64,000 bases of DNA from Phycisphaerales bacterium (GCA_028278245.1 JANQEQ010000108.1:1-64000); one strand, 5' to 3'. Shown: positions 34,088 through 44,742, counted from the stretch's first letter. Numbers and translations: made by a program. Notes: generated from the letters alone by a model not told the origin.

Positions 34088-35469
34088 TAAGGACCAACGT
34101 ACTCCCCGAAGCGGTCTTGGAGCTTGATGAAGTCATCCATGTCGATGTCGCCATCACAGTCTACTTCGTGCGTTTCGCAACCAGCGGAGCCACCCCCCGG
34201 CCCGGTCATGCAGCCGGTAAACACCTCGAAGTCGTCAAAATCCAAAATCCAGTAGCGCAACCCGCGCGCGATGCGTGAAGAATAAACGTAGTTCCAGACC
34301 GTTGTACCTGCCTCTGTCACTTCAAATACGTGACGGCTCTCGGTGGCCGTGATCAGGGTGTTGCCGTTGGGCAAACGAAAGGCACCACACTGAGTCGGCC
34401 CGGCATACCACCCGGGACCGCCATACGTCCAGATCGGTGCAGCCGGACCGTAGATTCCGCCGGGATCCAGGTGGTAATTACCGTCCTCGTCAACCGGTGG
34501 AACGATCTCGTCAACGGTGGAATAGTCGTTGCCCGATCCCGAACGATCGCCATTGTTGAAGGTCAGGATGTTCCCTGCTCCGGGCATGCCGCAGTCAATC
34601 CAGTTTACGCCGTGTACAACGTAGAAGTATTGATCGCTGGATGAACCTCGGTCGTAGACGATCGGATTACCCCAACGATAGAGGATGTCACCCCCCATAC
34701 CGCTGTTGCCACCGGTGTGTCCGGCGGCCTCGGCAGTCGTGGTACTGTGGTCTATGATATAAATCTCGTTGAACGCGCGCGAACTGAACACGATCTGATC
34801 GAGTTGTTCGTTGTAGTCAATTGAATTAGCGTGGATCCAATCACCTCCCTGCGGTCCGGGATTACCATAGTTGATGTCAATCAGTTCAGGATATTCAGAG
34901 ACCACACCATAGTTGGGCTTGCCGGGATCAGCATCCTGGACGAGGTGATCCCACAGGTGCCACTCCCAGACGATGTTGCCCCCACTTGATCCCACCGGCT
35001 CCACTTCCACAATGAGTGTCGGCCACATTTCACCGTTGATATTTGTTCGGCCTGCAGCGATAGCCTCCTGCTGGGTCTTTCGCTCCCACGCAATCACCAG
35101 AACGTTCCCGTTCGGCATGGGCTGAATGTCGTGGTGCTGCTGGTAGTCATACGTCGAGAAGTAGTAATCCCACGTCAATGCACCGTTTGAGTTGAAGCGC
35201 TGGATCCGCCCGCCGACGCCGCCACCCGAGAAGCTGCCGCCTGGATCCATACAGGGACGCATGATGCTCCCATCCGGGAGGAGGTAAGCGAAACTGCCCG
35301 GATGGTTCGCTCCATTCCAGGACTGAAGGATCGCTTCGTCGATGTCCAACATGTACGTGGTGGTGCTATTGAGCGGTGAGATCATCGTCACACCGTCGAA
35401 TGGCTCTTGGGCGAGCGCGATGTCAGTTGCATACAAGATTGTAAATAATGTGAGAAACAACTTTTTCAT
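34087..35469 (-). CDS. Secreted arylsulfotransferase-like protein with one dockerin-like repeat
   Basis: 460 residues. Signal peptide MKKLFLTLFTILYATDIALAQ, with GGA 8 bases before the start. Propeller-type repeats carry ASST-like motifs: DYQQHHDIQPMPNGNVLVIA, GGDWIHANSIDYNEQLDQIV, RAFNEIYIIDHST and CGAFRLPNGNTLITAT. Bacterial aryl-sulfate sulfotransferases use histidines in such positions to move sulfate between phenols. Near-relatives without proven activity are common, so the enzymatic role is tentative. The C terminus has a single EF-hand dockerin-like unit (DCDGDIDMDDFIKLQDRFG), diverged from the tandem cassette of its neighbours and preceded by a Gly-rich Cys motif. Confidence 0.75.
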   Translation of the reverse strand: MKKLFLTLFTILYATDIALAQEPFDGVTMISPLNSTTTYMLDIDEAILQSWNGANHPGSFAYLLPDGSIMRPCMDPGGSFSGGGVGGRIQRFNSNGALTWDYYFSTYDYQQHHDIQPMPNGNVLVIAWERKTQQEAIAAGRTNINGEMWPTLIVEVEPVGSSGGNIVWEWHLWDHLVQDADPGKPNYGVVSEYPELIDINYGNPGPQGGDWIHANSIDYNEQLDQIVFSSRAFNEIYIIDHSTTTAEAAGHTGGNSGMGGDILYRWGNPIVYDRGSSSDQYFYVVHGVNWIDCGMPGAGNILTFNNGDRSGSGNDYSTVDEIVPPVDEDGNYHLDPGGIYGPAAPIWTYGGPGWYAGPTQCGAFRLPNGNTLITATESRHVFEVTEAGTTVWNYVYSSRIARGLRYWILDFDDFEVFTGCMTGPGGGSAGCETHEVDCDGDIDMDDFIKLQDRFGEYVGP

Positions 35470-35675
35470 TGGATTGGTCCTTCTCCATAATGACGTATCC
35501 GGTGTGTCGAGTGATGACAGGGATCTCCGGATCCGTACATTGACTATCCATCTTATATTGCATGATCGTCATTCTGTGGGGACACAAAAATCAGGATTAG
35601 TTAAAATCAGCATGTTGATGGTCTGGGAGACTTAACAGCTCGGGATTGCAGGGGCATAACTGATGTCAGGAACAT

Positions 35676-35708
35676 CGAAGATCCGCCTCTTCCTCGGGAG
35701 GATCTTCG
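35676..35708 (-). terminator. Possible terminator hairpin without T-run
   Basis: CGAAGATCC/GGATCTTCG 9-bp stem, 15-base loop, 40 bases past the stop of the Lcl/DUF1566 gene. It lacks a T-run, so it may end transcription weakly or only protect the 3' end. Confidence 0.35.
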
Positions 35709-35747
35709 ACAATGGTGTGACAATCGCTCTCTGCATTAAGGTATGTG

Positions 35748-37811
35748 TCAGTTACACGGTCCCCACTGGCCGAGGATCGCGAAGATGTCGTCAATATTGA
35801 CAGTGCAATCTTCGGTAAGATCGCCGGCACAATAAGGCGGGCAGGGATCGGGGCAATCGCCCCACAAACCGAGCACGGCAAAGATGTCGTCGATGTTGAC
35901 TTGTGCATCACTGGTCAGATCGGCTGGGCAATCAGCTGTATCGCGCACCAGTCGAACGTAGTTGTACATGCGTGCTGCATCACCCTGGGGCGCATCGCCG
36001 AAGTAGTATCCGTCATGCACATAAGTGTAGCCGGCGAAATTGCCATCCTTGCGATCACTGCGTTGGCAACCGGCTCCGTGAACATCAAGCCAGTTTCCGG
36101 ACATGTAACCCGTACCGCGACCAAAGCAGACATACGCGCCAGCTGAGCCTGAACCATCCTGGCGGATGTGCGTTGTGCTCGACCAGAACCAGGGATAATC
36201 ATCCTGCCCAAGTTCATTCGTGATTTGGGTGGTATTGAAAAGCGGATCAATGGCGGCAGAACCGGTGGTACCGGGTGAACGGGAGTAGTCGAGAATGCTT
36301 TGCAGTTCCTTGGCGTTGGGCAGACGCCAATCGCTGTATCCCAGGTAGTTTTCATCATTCTTCTGCTGCACCCAGGCCAGCGCCTCTTCCCAGAGTATGC
36401 CGGAGCGAGGACCAGTGCTTACCCCATCACCCCGATCGTCCTGCGTCCACATCAATCCGGTTGCGCGATCAGTAATTGTACCGTCACCATTATCGGCAAG
36501 ATTGTTGATGCCGTAGTCAGTGTTCCCACGACAGAAGCGCGCATAAAAGGCCTTACCGCTCGTCGGGTATCCCTTGATACGTCCGTCAGCAAAATTCACT
36601 CCAAACATCGCCTCTTGACTACCCATCACGGTATCCAAGTACAGAGTCGTCGTCACCCACTGTGAATCGATAATCCGTTCACCCGCACCGGTATCACCAT
36701 AGGCAAAGTAGAAGTAATCGGTGTCGATGAACGGAATCGGGTCGGTGGAATCCACAAGCATCGGATCGGTACCCCGAAAATCCATCAAAGAATAAAGCTC
36801 CTTGATACCAGGTACACGCCAGTCGTTGAACCCTCCATAGTTCTGTGTGTTGAGGGTAGCGGCATAACTCGGGGCTTGAGCAAAGGTCACCTTGTCATTG
36901 ACATCGATGTCCCCGTCGTCATCCCAGTCTGCATCACGCGTCCAGGTCAAACCGGTAACATTGTCGTACACTGAAAGTCCATCAGTACTAATAGTGTAGG
37001 ATGGCAGATTGCCATCGATTTGCGCATCCTGGCCGAAGAATGGATCGCCGGGCTCAGGATCAGAAATAACAGAATCATTATCGAAACAGACATCCTGTGC
37101 CGTATCGACCACGGGGTAAGCACCGATCGGCAATTCTGAAACTGTCAACAGAGCTTCGTTGGAAGTTGTGGTACCGAAATCGTTGCTTACTACACACCGG
37201 TAATTTCCGGCATCATCCTCTGATACTGCATCAATGGAAAAGGATGTCTCTTCAGCATCGGAGATATCTTCACCATCCTTCTGCCACTGGTATTCCAGTG
37301 GTGCCGTACCGGATGCAGCAACAGTAAATGTCACCGATCCTCCAGGTGGTACGGTCTGGGATTGGGGATGCTGGGTGATGGTCGGAGGCATTTCTGATCC
37401 TTCTACCACGGTAAATCCGTCGATCATTGAAAAAACCAGAGTGCCGTGTGGTGTGGTGAAAGTGATCGACGCATCCTTGAGTCCGGTTGGCTCCTCGGAT
37501 GGAATGTTGAATAGCGCGGTGACGGTGTACTGATTGTCGTGTGTAACGGATAAGCCCGTCATACTGCCGATCATCACACTGTCAGGCATCACCCCGGCCG
37601 GCGGTGCGGGGGGCGCATCCGTATCGAGTGTGAACGTCACCAGGAGACTGGTTTCACCTTGCAGACCACTATTCGGATCAATATTGGTAATTTCGTTTGT
37701 GTCTTGTGCAAATACCGAAGAGCTCAGAAGACAGAAACAAACCACCTTGATGAACATGCTGGGCCATTGTATTCGATGAAACTGTTGGATTTGTAACGTC
37801 ATATATTCCAT
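35748..37811 (-). CDS. Secreted Ig-like/Lcl (DUF1566) protein with dockerin-like cassette
   Basis: 687 residues; GGAG is 8 bases before the ATG. Signal sequence MFIKVVCFCLLSSSVFAQ begins about 18 residues in. Domains: IPT/TIG-like (ITNIDPNSGLQGETSLLVTF, about 40-135); an Ig-like domain (about 145-225, with EYQWQKDG and DAGNYRCVVSN, the disulfide pattern of immunoglobulin sets); two Lcl C-terminal/DUF1566 units (about 270-420 with NDWRVPGIKELYSLMD, and 440-610 with SDWRLPNAKELQSILD); then the 59-residue cassette (DNA 35754-35930). Lcl-type domains occur in surface adhesins; one is known from Legionella collagen-like protein. Probably an extracellular binding protein. Confidence 0.83.
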   Translation of the reverse strand: MEYMTLQIQQFHRIQWPSMFIKVVCFCLLSSSVFAQDTNEITNIDPNSGLQGETSLLVTFTLDTDAPPAPPAGVMPDSVMIGSMTGLSVTHDNQYTVTALFNIPSEEPTGLKDASITFTTPHGTLVFSMIDGFTVVEGSEMPPTITQHPQSQTVPPGGSVTFTVAASGTAPLEYQWQKDGEDISDAEETSFSIDAVSEDDAGNYRCVVSNDFGTTTSNEALLTVSELPIGAYPVVDTAQDVCFDNDSVISDPEPGDPFFGQDAQIDGNLPSYTISTDGLSVYDNVTGLTWTRDADWDDDGDIDVNDKVTFAQAPSYAATLNTQNYGGFNDWRVPGIKELYSLMDFRGTDPMLVDSTDPIPFIDTDYFYFAYGDTGAGERIIDSQWVTTTLYLDTVMGSQEAMFGVNFADGRIKGYPTSGKAFYARFCRGNTDYGINNLADNGDGTITDRATGLMWTQDDRGDGVSTGPRSGILWEEALAWVQQKNDENYLGYSDWRLPNAKELQSILDYSRSPGTTGSAAIDPLFNTTQITNELGQDDYPWFWSSTTHIRQDGSGSAGAYVCFGRGTGYMSGNWLDVHGAGCQRSDRKDGNFAGYTYVHDGYYFGDAPQGDAARMYNYVRLVRDTADCPADLTSDAQVNIDDIFAVLGLWGDCPDPCPPYCAGDLTEDCTVNIDDIFAILGQWGPCN

Positions 37812-38101
37812 TGATCGACTCCTTTGTGACCGACATTCAAGTCACTCACGGGAATTGAAGTGCGGCAAAAAGATGCACGGGCTGTGGACCTCAAATCCCA
37901 TTGTGTTACTGGTTGTTGTTGCTTTACTTGCATGAGGGGACAAAGAATTGACAAAAAAGTCCCATCCAGTTTGAAATCTGTTGAATACAGTTCAACAAGA
38001 GGAAAATTGTTCCAATATTGATTATTTGATGTCCCCTGGTGTAGCCAGGCCGACAATAACCCTTACACGCAGTTGTTTACTCGCGGGAGGGTAGTTTCTG
38101 T

Positions 38102-41100
38102 TTACTCGCACGGTCCCCACTGGCCGAGGATCGCGAAGATGTCGTCGATGTTCACAGTGCAATCTTCGGTAAAGTCACCGATGCAATATGGTGGGCATGG
38201 ATCTGGACAATCGCCCCAGAGACCAAGCACAGCGAAGATGTCATCAATGTTGACCACGCCGTCGCCGGTGAGATCAGCAGCGCACAAACCGACCATCCAC
38301 GCGCCTCTTCCCTGCGTGGACGCCAGAAGGCGATTGCGATTTATATCAAGACGAAGATCAGTCACCGCGGTGCGGGGTAAACCTTCAACGTAACGATGCC
38401 ACGAAGCACCATCATCCAGCGAACGATACACGCCATCCTCCATACCGACGTAAATAACATCAACAGCAGGCCGCGTATCAACGGCAACGGTATTAGCAGG
38501 AATGTCCGGTAGATTGCCGTCCAGTACTTCCCAATTCTGCCCACCATCCTGTGTTCGTAATACTTTTTCTGTTCCGTATGCTGATCCAGCCAGATATGCG
38601 ACAAGATGATTGTCCGGGGAAACGAATACCTGCCGCATAGAACGGATCCAACCAGGAAGATTCTGGCGCACGAGATTCCACTGATTACCACCGTTGAACG
38701 TAACCTGCACATTACCGTCATTGGTAGTCACCCAGATCGTTTGCGGAACAGACGGGGCGATGGCAATGCTGTGTATCGCTCCATAACTGGTTGCGGTCAG
38801 ATCACCACTGATAGTTGACCATGAAGTTCCGCCGGATGTACTTTCGTACACTCGATGCGTTCCGTAGACCATGCGATTGTTATTAACTGGATCAATATCG
38901 AAGGGCGGCAGGAAGCAGTTGCGATCACCACCAGAAATGCCGCTGCCTGCGTAATTGAATGAGGATCCACCGTTTGTTGATCTGTAGAGGTTGCCTGTCC
39001 CCTGATATTCACAGAACACGATGTTTGGATTGGATGGATTGATCGCCGTGTAACCGCCGTCGCCGCCGAAGACGTGAGACCACGAATTGGGCCCGGTTCG
39101 CTTGTTCGTGCCGTTATCCTGGGTTCCGCCGAACGCAACATCATCGGATGTGGGATGCAACGAAAAGCCGGCGTAGAACTGGATAATCCCAAGCCCGGAA
39201 TTTAGAGCCTGCCAGGAATTTCCAAGATTGAGCGAACGATGCACACCACCGTCATCACCGGCAAGCAGTCGCCCGGATGCATCCCAGGCATAGGCGTGCA
39301 TATCAACATGTGGAGGCGTGATATTCGACCAACTTGAACCACCATTGGTCGAGCGATGTGCGGTAAGACCACCTACCAACACAACGTCAGGATTCGTGGG
39401 TTGGACGGAAACGATATTCAAATACCATCCGTAAGTTGACATGTAGTTGGAGATGGTTTTCTGAGTCCAACTCGTCCCTCCGTTGTCGGTGCGGTACACT
39501 CCGCGCAGCTCAGCCGATCCACCGGTGTCAGTTGCCTCCTGCGTGATTGCTGTATAGAGGCGCAACGGCTCGGAAGGCGCGACGGCCAGCGAGATGCGTC
39601 CGACGTTTGTTGTGGGAAGTCCGCCACCCAGCTTGGTCCAGCTTTGTCCACCGTCATCGGTCTTGTAGATGCCATTCAGTGAATCACCGAAAATGTTGCC
39701 GATGCCTGCATATAACACCAGTGAATCGTCGGGCTGCATCGCCAGGTCAGTGGCGTCGAGATTCGGCAGACCATTCGTCTGCTGCGCCCAGCTTACTCCT
39801 CCATCGGTTGATTTAAACACGCCGACTGGATCGTTAGCATTAGGATGGTTCTTCGCAGCGGATCCTCCCGGCAGAAAACCCCCGGCTCGTGTGACGGCTG
39901 CATACACAACCGATGAATTGGATGGATCTACGAGGATTCGCGAAATACATCTACCGCCGAAATCTGATTCCGCAAGATGCTGCCACGAGTCGCCACCGTC
40001 TGTGCTTTTGTAAATACCCAAACCGAACCGACTGTGGTACGCGAAATTCGCTTCGCCCGTACCGACATAGATTGTGTTCTCATCGTTGGGATCAAGCGCC
40101 AACGCTCCAATGGCTGAGGTTGGCATCTCATCGGTCAATACGGTCCAGGTCGAGCCACCGTCGGTTGTGCGCCAGACACCACCGTCAGCACTTCCGACAA
40201 AGTATCGATCCGGATCAGTTGGACTGACAGCAAGTGCAGCAACGCGGCCGGTATATTCCACCCCACCAATGGGCGCCGGACCCCACGGCTCCCAGGTCGA
40301 ACGGGATTGTCGGATCGTGTGAGCGAGAGGGTTTTTTTCGCTTTCCAAAGCAAATGCAGTTTCATCAGAAGGCTTTGATTCCTCCGTGACAGTTTCCCGG
40401 GCTTCATCGTCACGCACATCGAATGTGATACGAGCCACAAACCGAGCTGGACCTGCAGCAGCTACGACCTCTTCCGGTCCGGTGAGTGAGCGGTCGACCG
40501 CCACTTGATGTTGAACCGTGATCGTCCACCTTCCAGCGCGGTTGATTTTTACGTTGATTCCACCGGAAGTATTGGATTGCAGGTTATCTGCCGGCTGTTC
40601 ACCCTCCGTTTCACCTGCCGATGCGGGTACGGTCATAGTGATCGGTACGCCGTTGAGTCCCGCACCATCGAAAGTTACTCTCAGGGGTAAATCAGCACCA
40701 ACTGTCAGGAACGCAGGATCAACCAGCGGGATCATTTCCAGTCGATGGCCGAACTTTGCCGTTGCTGATGCACTTGGACCGGCAGTACCAGTTGATTCAG
40801 GATCAGCCGGATTAACACGAACAAATTGTTTTTCATAGTAATACAAACGTTCGATATGAAGATCTGTAATCGCGGGAGGCTCACAGACCGTAGCGATGAC
40901 ATGGGTGCCTTCCCTTTGAGGGGTGAAATGCCATAGTTCAGCATCGCTGAATTCATCAGCTGTTGGAGTAATCCGTCCCTGTTCTCCTCTGCTTCGCACC
41001 ACCACGCGCACCTCACCACAAGCGGCAGCTTCGGCAGCAATACCATCCAATTGCCATTCGAATGGTTGACCTACGGCAGGAAGAGATGCCACGTCAGCCA

Positions 41101-41212
41101 CTTGAGATGGATCACTCGGCGCAGCAACACCACCCATTGTTATGGAGTACAAAATTGCACTCATCGCCATCAGCCATGTCGAAGATTTAACCGTTGATTG
41201 AATGTTTAACAT
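38102..41212 (-). CDS. Secreted BNR/sortilin-like propeller protein with dockerin-like cassette
   Basis: 1036 residues; GGAGG is 7 bases before the ATG. A signal sequence is followed by a beta-rich N-terminal region (about 40-280) and a long propeller (about 300-965). The propeller has at least ten Asp-box/BNR motifs such as STDGGDSWQH, RTDNGGTSWTQ, RTQDGGQNWEV and RSLDDGASWHR, as in exo-sialidase, xyloglucanase or VPS10/sortilin folds. Catalytic residues of sialidases cannot be assigned, so substrate binding is as likely as hydrolysis. The 59-residue cassette (DNA 38108-38284) ends the protein, with a CAADLTGDGVV variant of the first loop. Confidence 0.82.
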   Translation of the reverse strand: MLNIQSTVKSSTWLMAMSAILYSITMGGVAAPSDPSQVADVASLPAVGQPFEWQLDGIAAEAAACGEVRVVVRSRGEQGRITPTADEFSDAELWHFTPQREGTHVIATVCEPPAITDLHIERLYYYEKQFVRVNPADPESTGTAGPSASATAKFGHRLEMIPLVDPAFLTVGADLPLRVTFDGAGLNGVPITMTVPASAGETEGEQPADNLQSNTSGGINVKINRAGRWTITVQHQVAVDRSLTGPEEVVAAAGPARFVARITFDVRDDEARETVTEESKPSDETAFALESEKNPLAHTIRQSRSTWEPWGPAPIGGVEYTGRVAALAVSPTDPDRYFVGSADGGVWRTTDGGSTWTVLTDEMPTSAIGALALDPNDENTIYVGTGEANFAYHSRFGLGIYKSTDGGDSWQHLAESDFGGRCISRILVDPSNSSVVYAAVTRAGGFLPGGSAAKNHPNANDPVGVFKSTDGGVSWAQQTNGLPNLDATDLAMQPDDSLVLYAGIGNIFGDSLNGIYKTDDGGQSWTKLGGGLPTTNVGRISLAVAPSEPLRLYTAITQEATDTGGSAELRGVYRTDNGGTSWTQKTISNYMSTYGWYLNIVSVQPTNPDVVLVGGLTAHRSTNGGSSWSNITPPHVDMHAYAWDASGRLLAGDDGGVHRSLNLGNSWQALNSGLGIIQFYAGFSLHPTSDDVAFGGTQDNGTNKRTGPNSWSHVFGGDGGYTAINPSNPNIVFCEYQGTGNLYRSTNGGSSFNYAGSGISGGDRNCFLPPFDIDPVNNNRMVYGTHRVYESTSGGTSWSTISGDLTATSYGAIHSIAIAPSVPQTIWVTTNDGNVQVTFNGGNQWNLVRQNLPGWIRSMRQVFVSPDNHLVAYLAGSAYGTEKVLRTQDGGQNWEVLDGNLPDIPANTVAVDTRPAVDVIYVGMEDGVYRSLDDGASWHRYVEGLPRTAVTDLRLDINRNRLLASTQGRGAWMVGLCAADLTGDGVVNIDDIFAVLGLWGDCPDPCPPYCIGDFTEDCTVNIDDIFAILGQWGPCE

Positions 41213-41697
41213 GTTTCTACCTCCGCCGGAATTGAAGTAATGCGGTCAATGCAATTCCATTTATGGTGGCTAGACCAGGATTGCACACGTTCATAACCTC
41301 GACCGTTACTCAACCAGTGTACTGTGCCTCACAACCAGTCCAAGACCATACTTGTGAATTCTGCCTCGGGCAGGTGCTCATGCATTCAGGACCATGCCGA
41401 TGAAAAAAGCTCACTACGAAACGGCCATCACGCTGAAGACATATCGTCTTCAGGGATAAACAATCCCAATCTCATTTGAATCCCCTCAAGGGAAAGCGGT
41501 TTTTTTGTTGCGACGATGGCCTAACAAGCATGGTAAGCCTTTAGAACACAGATATTTACGGCAGTCTACGCAACAACATGCCCGCAGATCCTATTCAGAT
41601 GAGGATGGCATCTTCGTGGAATAAGAAGAACTCCGTTGAAAAAAACGGCCCTGCCCGGGAGCAGGACCGTTGGATATATAGCCAATGACCGGTTTTG
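41213..41697. other. Intergenic stretch with one terminator
   Basis: About 485 bases between two minus-strand secretome genes. It contains the terminator near 41650, a short perfect dyad CTGAAGAC/GTCTTCAG near 41430-41450 and a T7 run near 41500. No gene is supported. Confidence 0.4.
41638..41671 (-). terminator. Rho-independent terminator of the subtilase gene
   Basis: On the minus strand AACGGTCCTGC pairs with GCAGGGCCGTT (one G-U) around a 6-base loop, followed by a run of T. It lies 27 bases past the subtilase stop. Confidence 0.85.
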
Positions 41698-44511
41698 TCA
41701 CTCACATGGTCCCCAAAGACCGATGATCGCAAAGATGTCATCGATATCAACGGTGCAATCTTCCGTGAGATCTCCTCTGCAATATGGCGGGCAGGGATCA
41801 GGGCATGCACCCCAAAGCCCAAGCGCCTCAAAGACATCTTCGATGTTGACCTGATAATCGCCCGTAAGATCAGCAGGGCAAGGTGGCACACCGTCGGTGA
41901 TAACCAACTCGAGTTGGCGGGTATCAGTTCGGTCCAACGCATCAATCACACGGAAGCGAGGCTCAAATGTCCCCATCTCCGTCGGGATACCCCCCAGAAC
42001 TCCTGAGGGGCTGAAGGTCATACCTTCTGGAAGGGGTAACGGCGGGTAAAACTCCACAGAGTTTGCGCTGGGTAGCGAGCCTGAATTGTTGTACATCGAG
42101 AACAGGTAGTTCGAGCCATCGCCGCTTGATATGCCAATCGTCGGCGACAGATCGCCATTCGTCGAACCATAATGAAAGCGAATTGTGCCATCAACGATCA
42201 GCGTAACAGAGAAATCGCCTTCTGCGCTGCATGGGAATCGCTGCGCCTTCCAGCGGATGGTCACTTCACCAGGTACCGACTCATCAATGTAAATATCCCC
42301 ACCGGATCCGCAATCGGTTTCCCAATCATCCCACAGCGGTGCGATGCGCACATTTTCAATGAGTTCCTGATCCGAGTTGGAGTAATCAGAAATCGAACTG
42401 GCAAAGTCGATATATCCATTGCTGGACACCCAGCAGGAAGTGTAATCGTTTTCATAGAACGTGAACGTAAACGGTAGAGCGTAAGCCCAAGAATTGTCAT
42501 CAGCATTCCAGTTCTGATCGACGCCGGTTTCAGCAAACATACTGGAACCCAGGTCAGCTTCGGCGTACTCGTCGGTAATCAGCATGTGCGTCAGCGGCGG
42601 CTGACCTTGATCAACCTCGATCTGCACAGGGCCGTAGGAGTAACCGAGATACCCGTCAGGGAGCGAAGAGGTCGTGATAACGGGCGGCCCAAACTGTACA
42701 AGGATACTGATGGTCGCCGGTTCAGAATCACCACCCTCAGGTGGAGTGCCACCATCGTCAGCTACGAAATGAAATTCATCGTTGCCGTAATAGCCTCCGG
42801 TAGGAGTGTAAGTCACCTGGTTACCGTCGTTGACAAGGGTATAGGGCAGCTCACCGGGGAGGATGACATGCCCGTTTCCCATATCAGTAACAGTATTACC
42901 AGCGGCGGGCAGAACCGTGATTTTGTATTGCAACGGACCGCCGGGTTGGCCGTCATGATCCTGCGCTACGAGCGTGATGTTGAGGGGTACATCAACACCG
43001 GTCTGGTATGAAGCGTCGTAGGCGCGTGGCGGGCTGGGACCACACAATGCCTCAGCTTCGAGTACCGCTTCCACAGCATCAATTAATCCGTAGCCATACG
43101 TATTGTCCTTGCCGGGACTACCGAGATCCAGTGCTGTATCGTAGATGATCTGTTTGATCTCATCGGGAGTGAGATCGGGGCAGGCTTCACGCATCAGGGC
43201 AACAACACCATTCACGTGCGGGGACGCCATTGAAGTTCCGGTTTTCTCACCATACCCGCCACCTGGAATGGATGACCTCGTATTGACCGCCGGAGCAGCA
43301 ATTTCTGGTTTGATCGCCATAGTTCCACCCGGCGTGCAGTACGTTGGGCCCCGCGACGAGCTGGTGTACGCTTCGTATGTCGGGCTGTCCTCCTGGATAC
43401 CTCCCACGGCCATGCTGCGATAGTCATCCGTAGCGCGATCAGCGGGACGGCGCAGGCCACTGAATCCTTCGTTGCCCGCAGAGAAGATCGCCACCACACC
43501 AACCGCTTCCATGTTGTCGATGTAGGTCCAGAAGGTCTCATCACATTCGGGATAGCCGTGTGCGGTGGCCAGCCCCCATGAATTGGAGGATGTCGCCGGC
43601 ACATCCCAGTACGTCCCGGGATTGCCATCCGGATCAGCGGTCCACTGGAAGGCGAGAATCGCATCGGCCACGGTCTGGGGAATGCTCACACGATCAATCA
43701 CCGCCGCGTGAATCCACTTCGCACCGGGAGCCACACCAACTTCATCGCCTGGCGCACCACCGCAGACTGTGCCCATGGTGTGCGTACCGTGGCTGCCACT
43801 GTCCTGGGGTTCAGTCCAGCCTGTCACCGGATCAAAGAAAGCCCATTCAGGATGCCCGGCATACTCCGGATCACGGCCTTTCCATCGACTGTCAAGTGCG
43901 GGGTGGCTCCCATCCACACCGGTGTCAAGAGTCGACACAATCACTCCTGTGCCAGTGTAGCCCATAGCCCATACCTCCGGGGCACGAACCACGACCACGC
44001 CTGTTTCCGGAGTGCGAACACCTCCTCCACCCCGATTTGGTGGAGACTGGATCTTTCCTGCATTCTCAGGCGTGATGTTCTCGATCGGAAAGTTGAAATA
44101 TACGATATCCACATCTTCGTGATCAGCGATGGCACGTAGTGCTGCTTCTGTGCCGTCTACGCGCATAGCGTTGACGATCCAGTACGGCTGCACAAGCGTG
44201 ACTTCGTTCTGGTTCTGCAAGTCGTCGATGAAATCAAGCACCGGTCCCTGGGTCAGGTCCGCTGTTTGTTGCAGCGATAGCACGATCTCCTCGTGTCGAA
44301 TCGCTAACTTTTCACGTACCGCATCAAAGTCTGCCTTCAATCCCTCCACATCAGCTTGATACTCCAGATAAACCAAAGCTGAATGAATCTGTCCGGGGGT
44401 AGACTCCTCAAACATTTTTTCCAGAGTTGGATCGATGTAGCCCGCCGTGACCATTGTAGCCAAGCCACCACACATGACGGCATTCACTGCGGTTGAAACC
44501 AACGTTTTCAT
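41698..44511 (-). CDS. Secreted subtilisin-like serine protease with dockerin-like cassette
   Basis: 937 residues; GGAG is 7 bases before the ATG. Signal peptide MKTLVSTAVNAVMCGGLA, then a propeptide of about 140 residues (QIHSALVYLEYQADVEG). S8 catalytic motifs: STLDTGVDGSHPA (Asp near 195), GSHGTHTMGTV (His near 242) and TGTSMASPHVNG (Ser near 428), with SSNSWGL for the oxyanion Asn. After the peptidase come Ig-like tandem-cadherin-type modules (YTPTGGYYGNDEFHFVADDGG), a beta region and a putative Ig-like domain (PEGMTFSPSGVLGGIP). The cassette (DNA 41704-41880; a diverged CPADLTGDYQVNIEDVF) precedes the stop. Extracellular protein degradation is likely. Confidence 0.92.
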   Translation of the reverse strand: MKTLVSTAVNAVMCGGLATMVTAGYIDPTLEKMFEESTPGQIHSALVYLEYQADVEGLKADFDAVREKLAIRHEEIVLSLQQTADLTQGPVLDFIDDLQNQNEVTLVQPYWIVNAMRVDGTEAALRAIADHEDVDIVYFNFPIENITPENAGKIQSPPNRGGGGVRTPETGVVVVRAPEVWAMGYTGTGVIVSTLDTGVDGSHPALDSRWKGRDPEYAGHPEWAFFDPVTGWTEPQDSGSHGTHTMGTVCGGAPGDEVGVAPGAKWIHAAVIDRVSIPQTVADAILAFQWTADPDGNPGTYWDVPATSSNSWGLATAHGYPECDETFWTYIDNMEAVGVVAIFSAGNEGFSGLRRPADRATDDYRSMAVGGIQEDSPTYEAYTSSSRGPTYCTPGGTMAIKPEIAAPAVNTRSSIPGGGYGEKTGTSMASPHVNGVVALMREACPDLTPDEIKQIIYDTALDLGSPGKDNTYGYGLIDAVEAVLEAEALCGPSPPRAYDASYQTGVDVPLNITLVAQDHDGQPGGPLQYKITVLPAAGNTVTDMGNGHVILPGELPYTLVNDGNQVTYTPTGGYYGNDEFHFVADDGGTPPEGGDSEPATISILVQFGPPVITTSSLPDGYLGYSYGPVQIEVDQGQPPLTHMLITDEYAEADLGSSMFAETGVDQNWNADDNSWAYALPFTFTFYENDYTSCWVSSNGYIDFASSISDYSNSDQELIENVRIAPLWDDWETDCGSGGDIYIDESVPGEVTIRWKAQRFPCSAEGDFSVTLIVDGTIRFHYGSTNGDLSPTIGISSGDGSNYLFSMYNNSGSLPSANSVEFYPPLPLPEGMTFSPSGVLGGIPTEMGTFEPRFRVIDALDRTDTRQLELVITDGVPPCPADLTGDYQVNIEDVFEALGLWGACPDPCPPYCRGDLTEDCTVDIDDIFAIIGLWGPCE

Positions 44512-44725
44512 AAACCTGCTCCTTGTTCCTGTTTTCTCTTTCCTGATCGCGGCAAGATGTCACGATCATCAGACTGTGTACGGCAAAATCTCAGTAAACT
44601 GCCGCCCTACCCTTCGCCACGTTTTTAGGTGATGAATGTCCGGAACCAGGATGGTGCCACGACACTCTCGATGTAACGTTCATGAATTGTCACACCACGC
44701 CTCTGGTGTTTCCGACCCTCCATTG

Positions 44726-44742
44726 GGTCATTGTACATGACC
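44726..44742. promoter_or_regulatory. Perfect dyad, possible operator
   Basis: GGTCAT and ATGACC flank TGTAC, a 17-base perfect palindrome apart from the centre. Distance to the subtilase start is about 215 bases. A regulator is not identified. Confidence 0.25.

Noticed and set aside
35676-35708. CRISPR-like or mobile-element end
   Set aside because: It is a single hairpin with no repeats, spacers or terminal duplications. It fits a weak terminator better.
36300-36665. 121-codon plus-strand frame within the Lcl/DUF1566 gene
   Set aside because: It is antisense to conserved NDWRVPG and SDWRLPN motifs, and no start signal is present.
38076-38110. Direct repeat of GTTTACTCGC at the end of the BNR-repeat gene
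   Set aside because: Only two short copies 22 bases apart, one of them inside the stop-codon region. No array or mobile-element feature goes with it.
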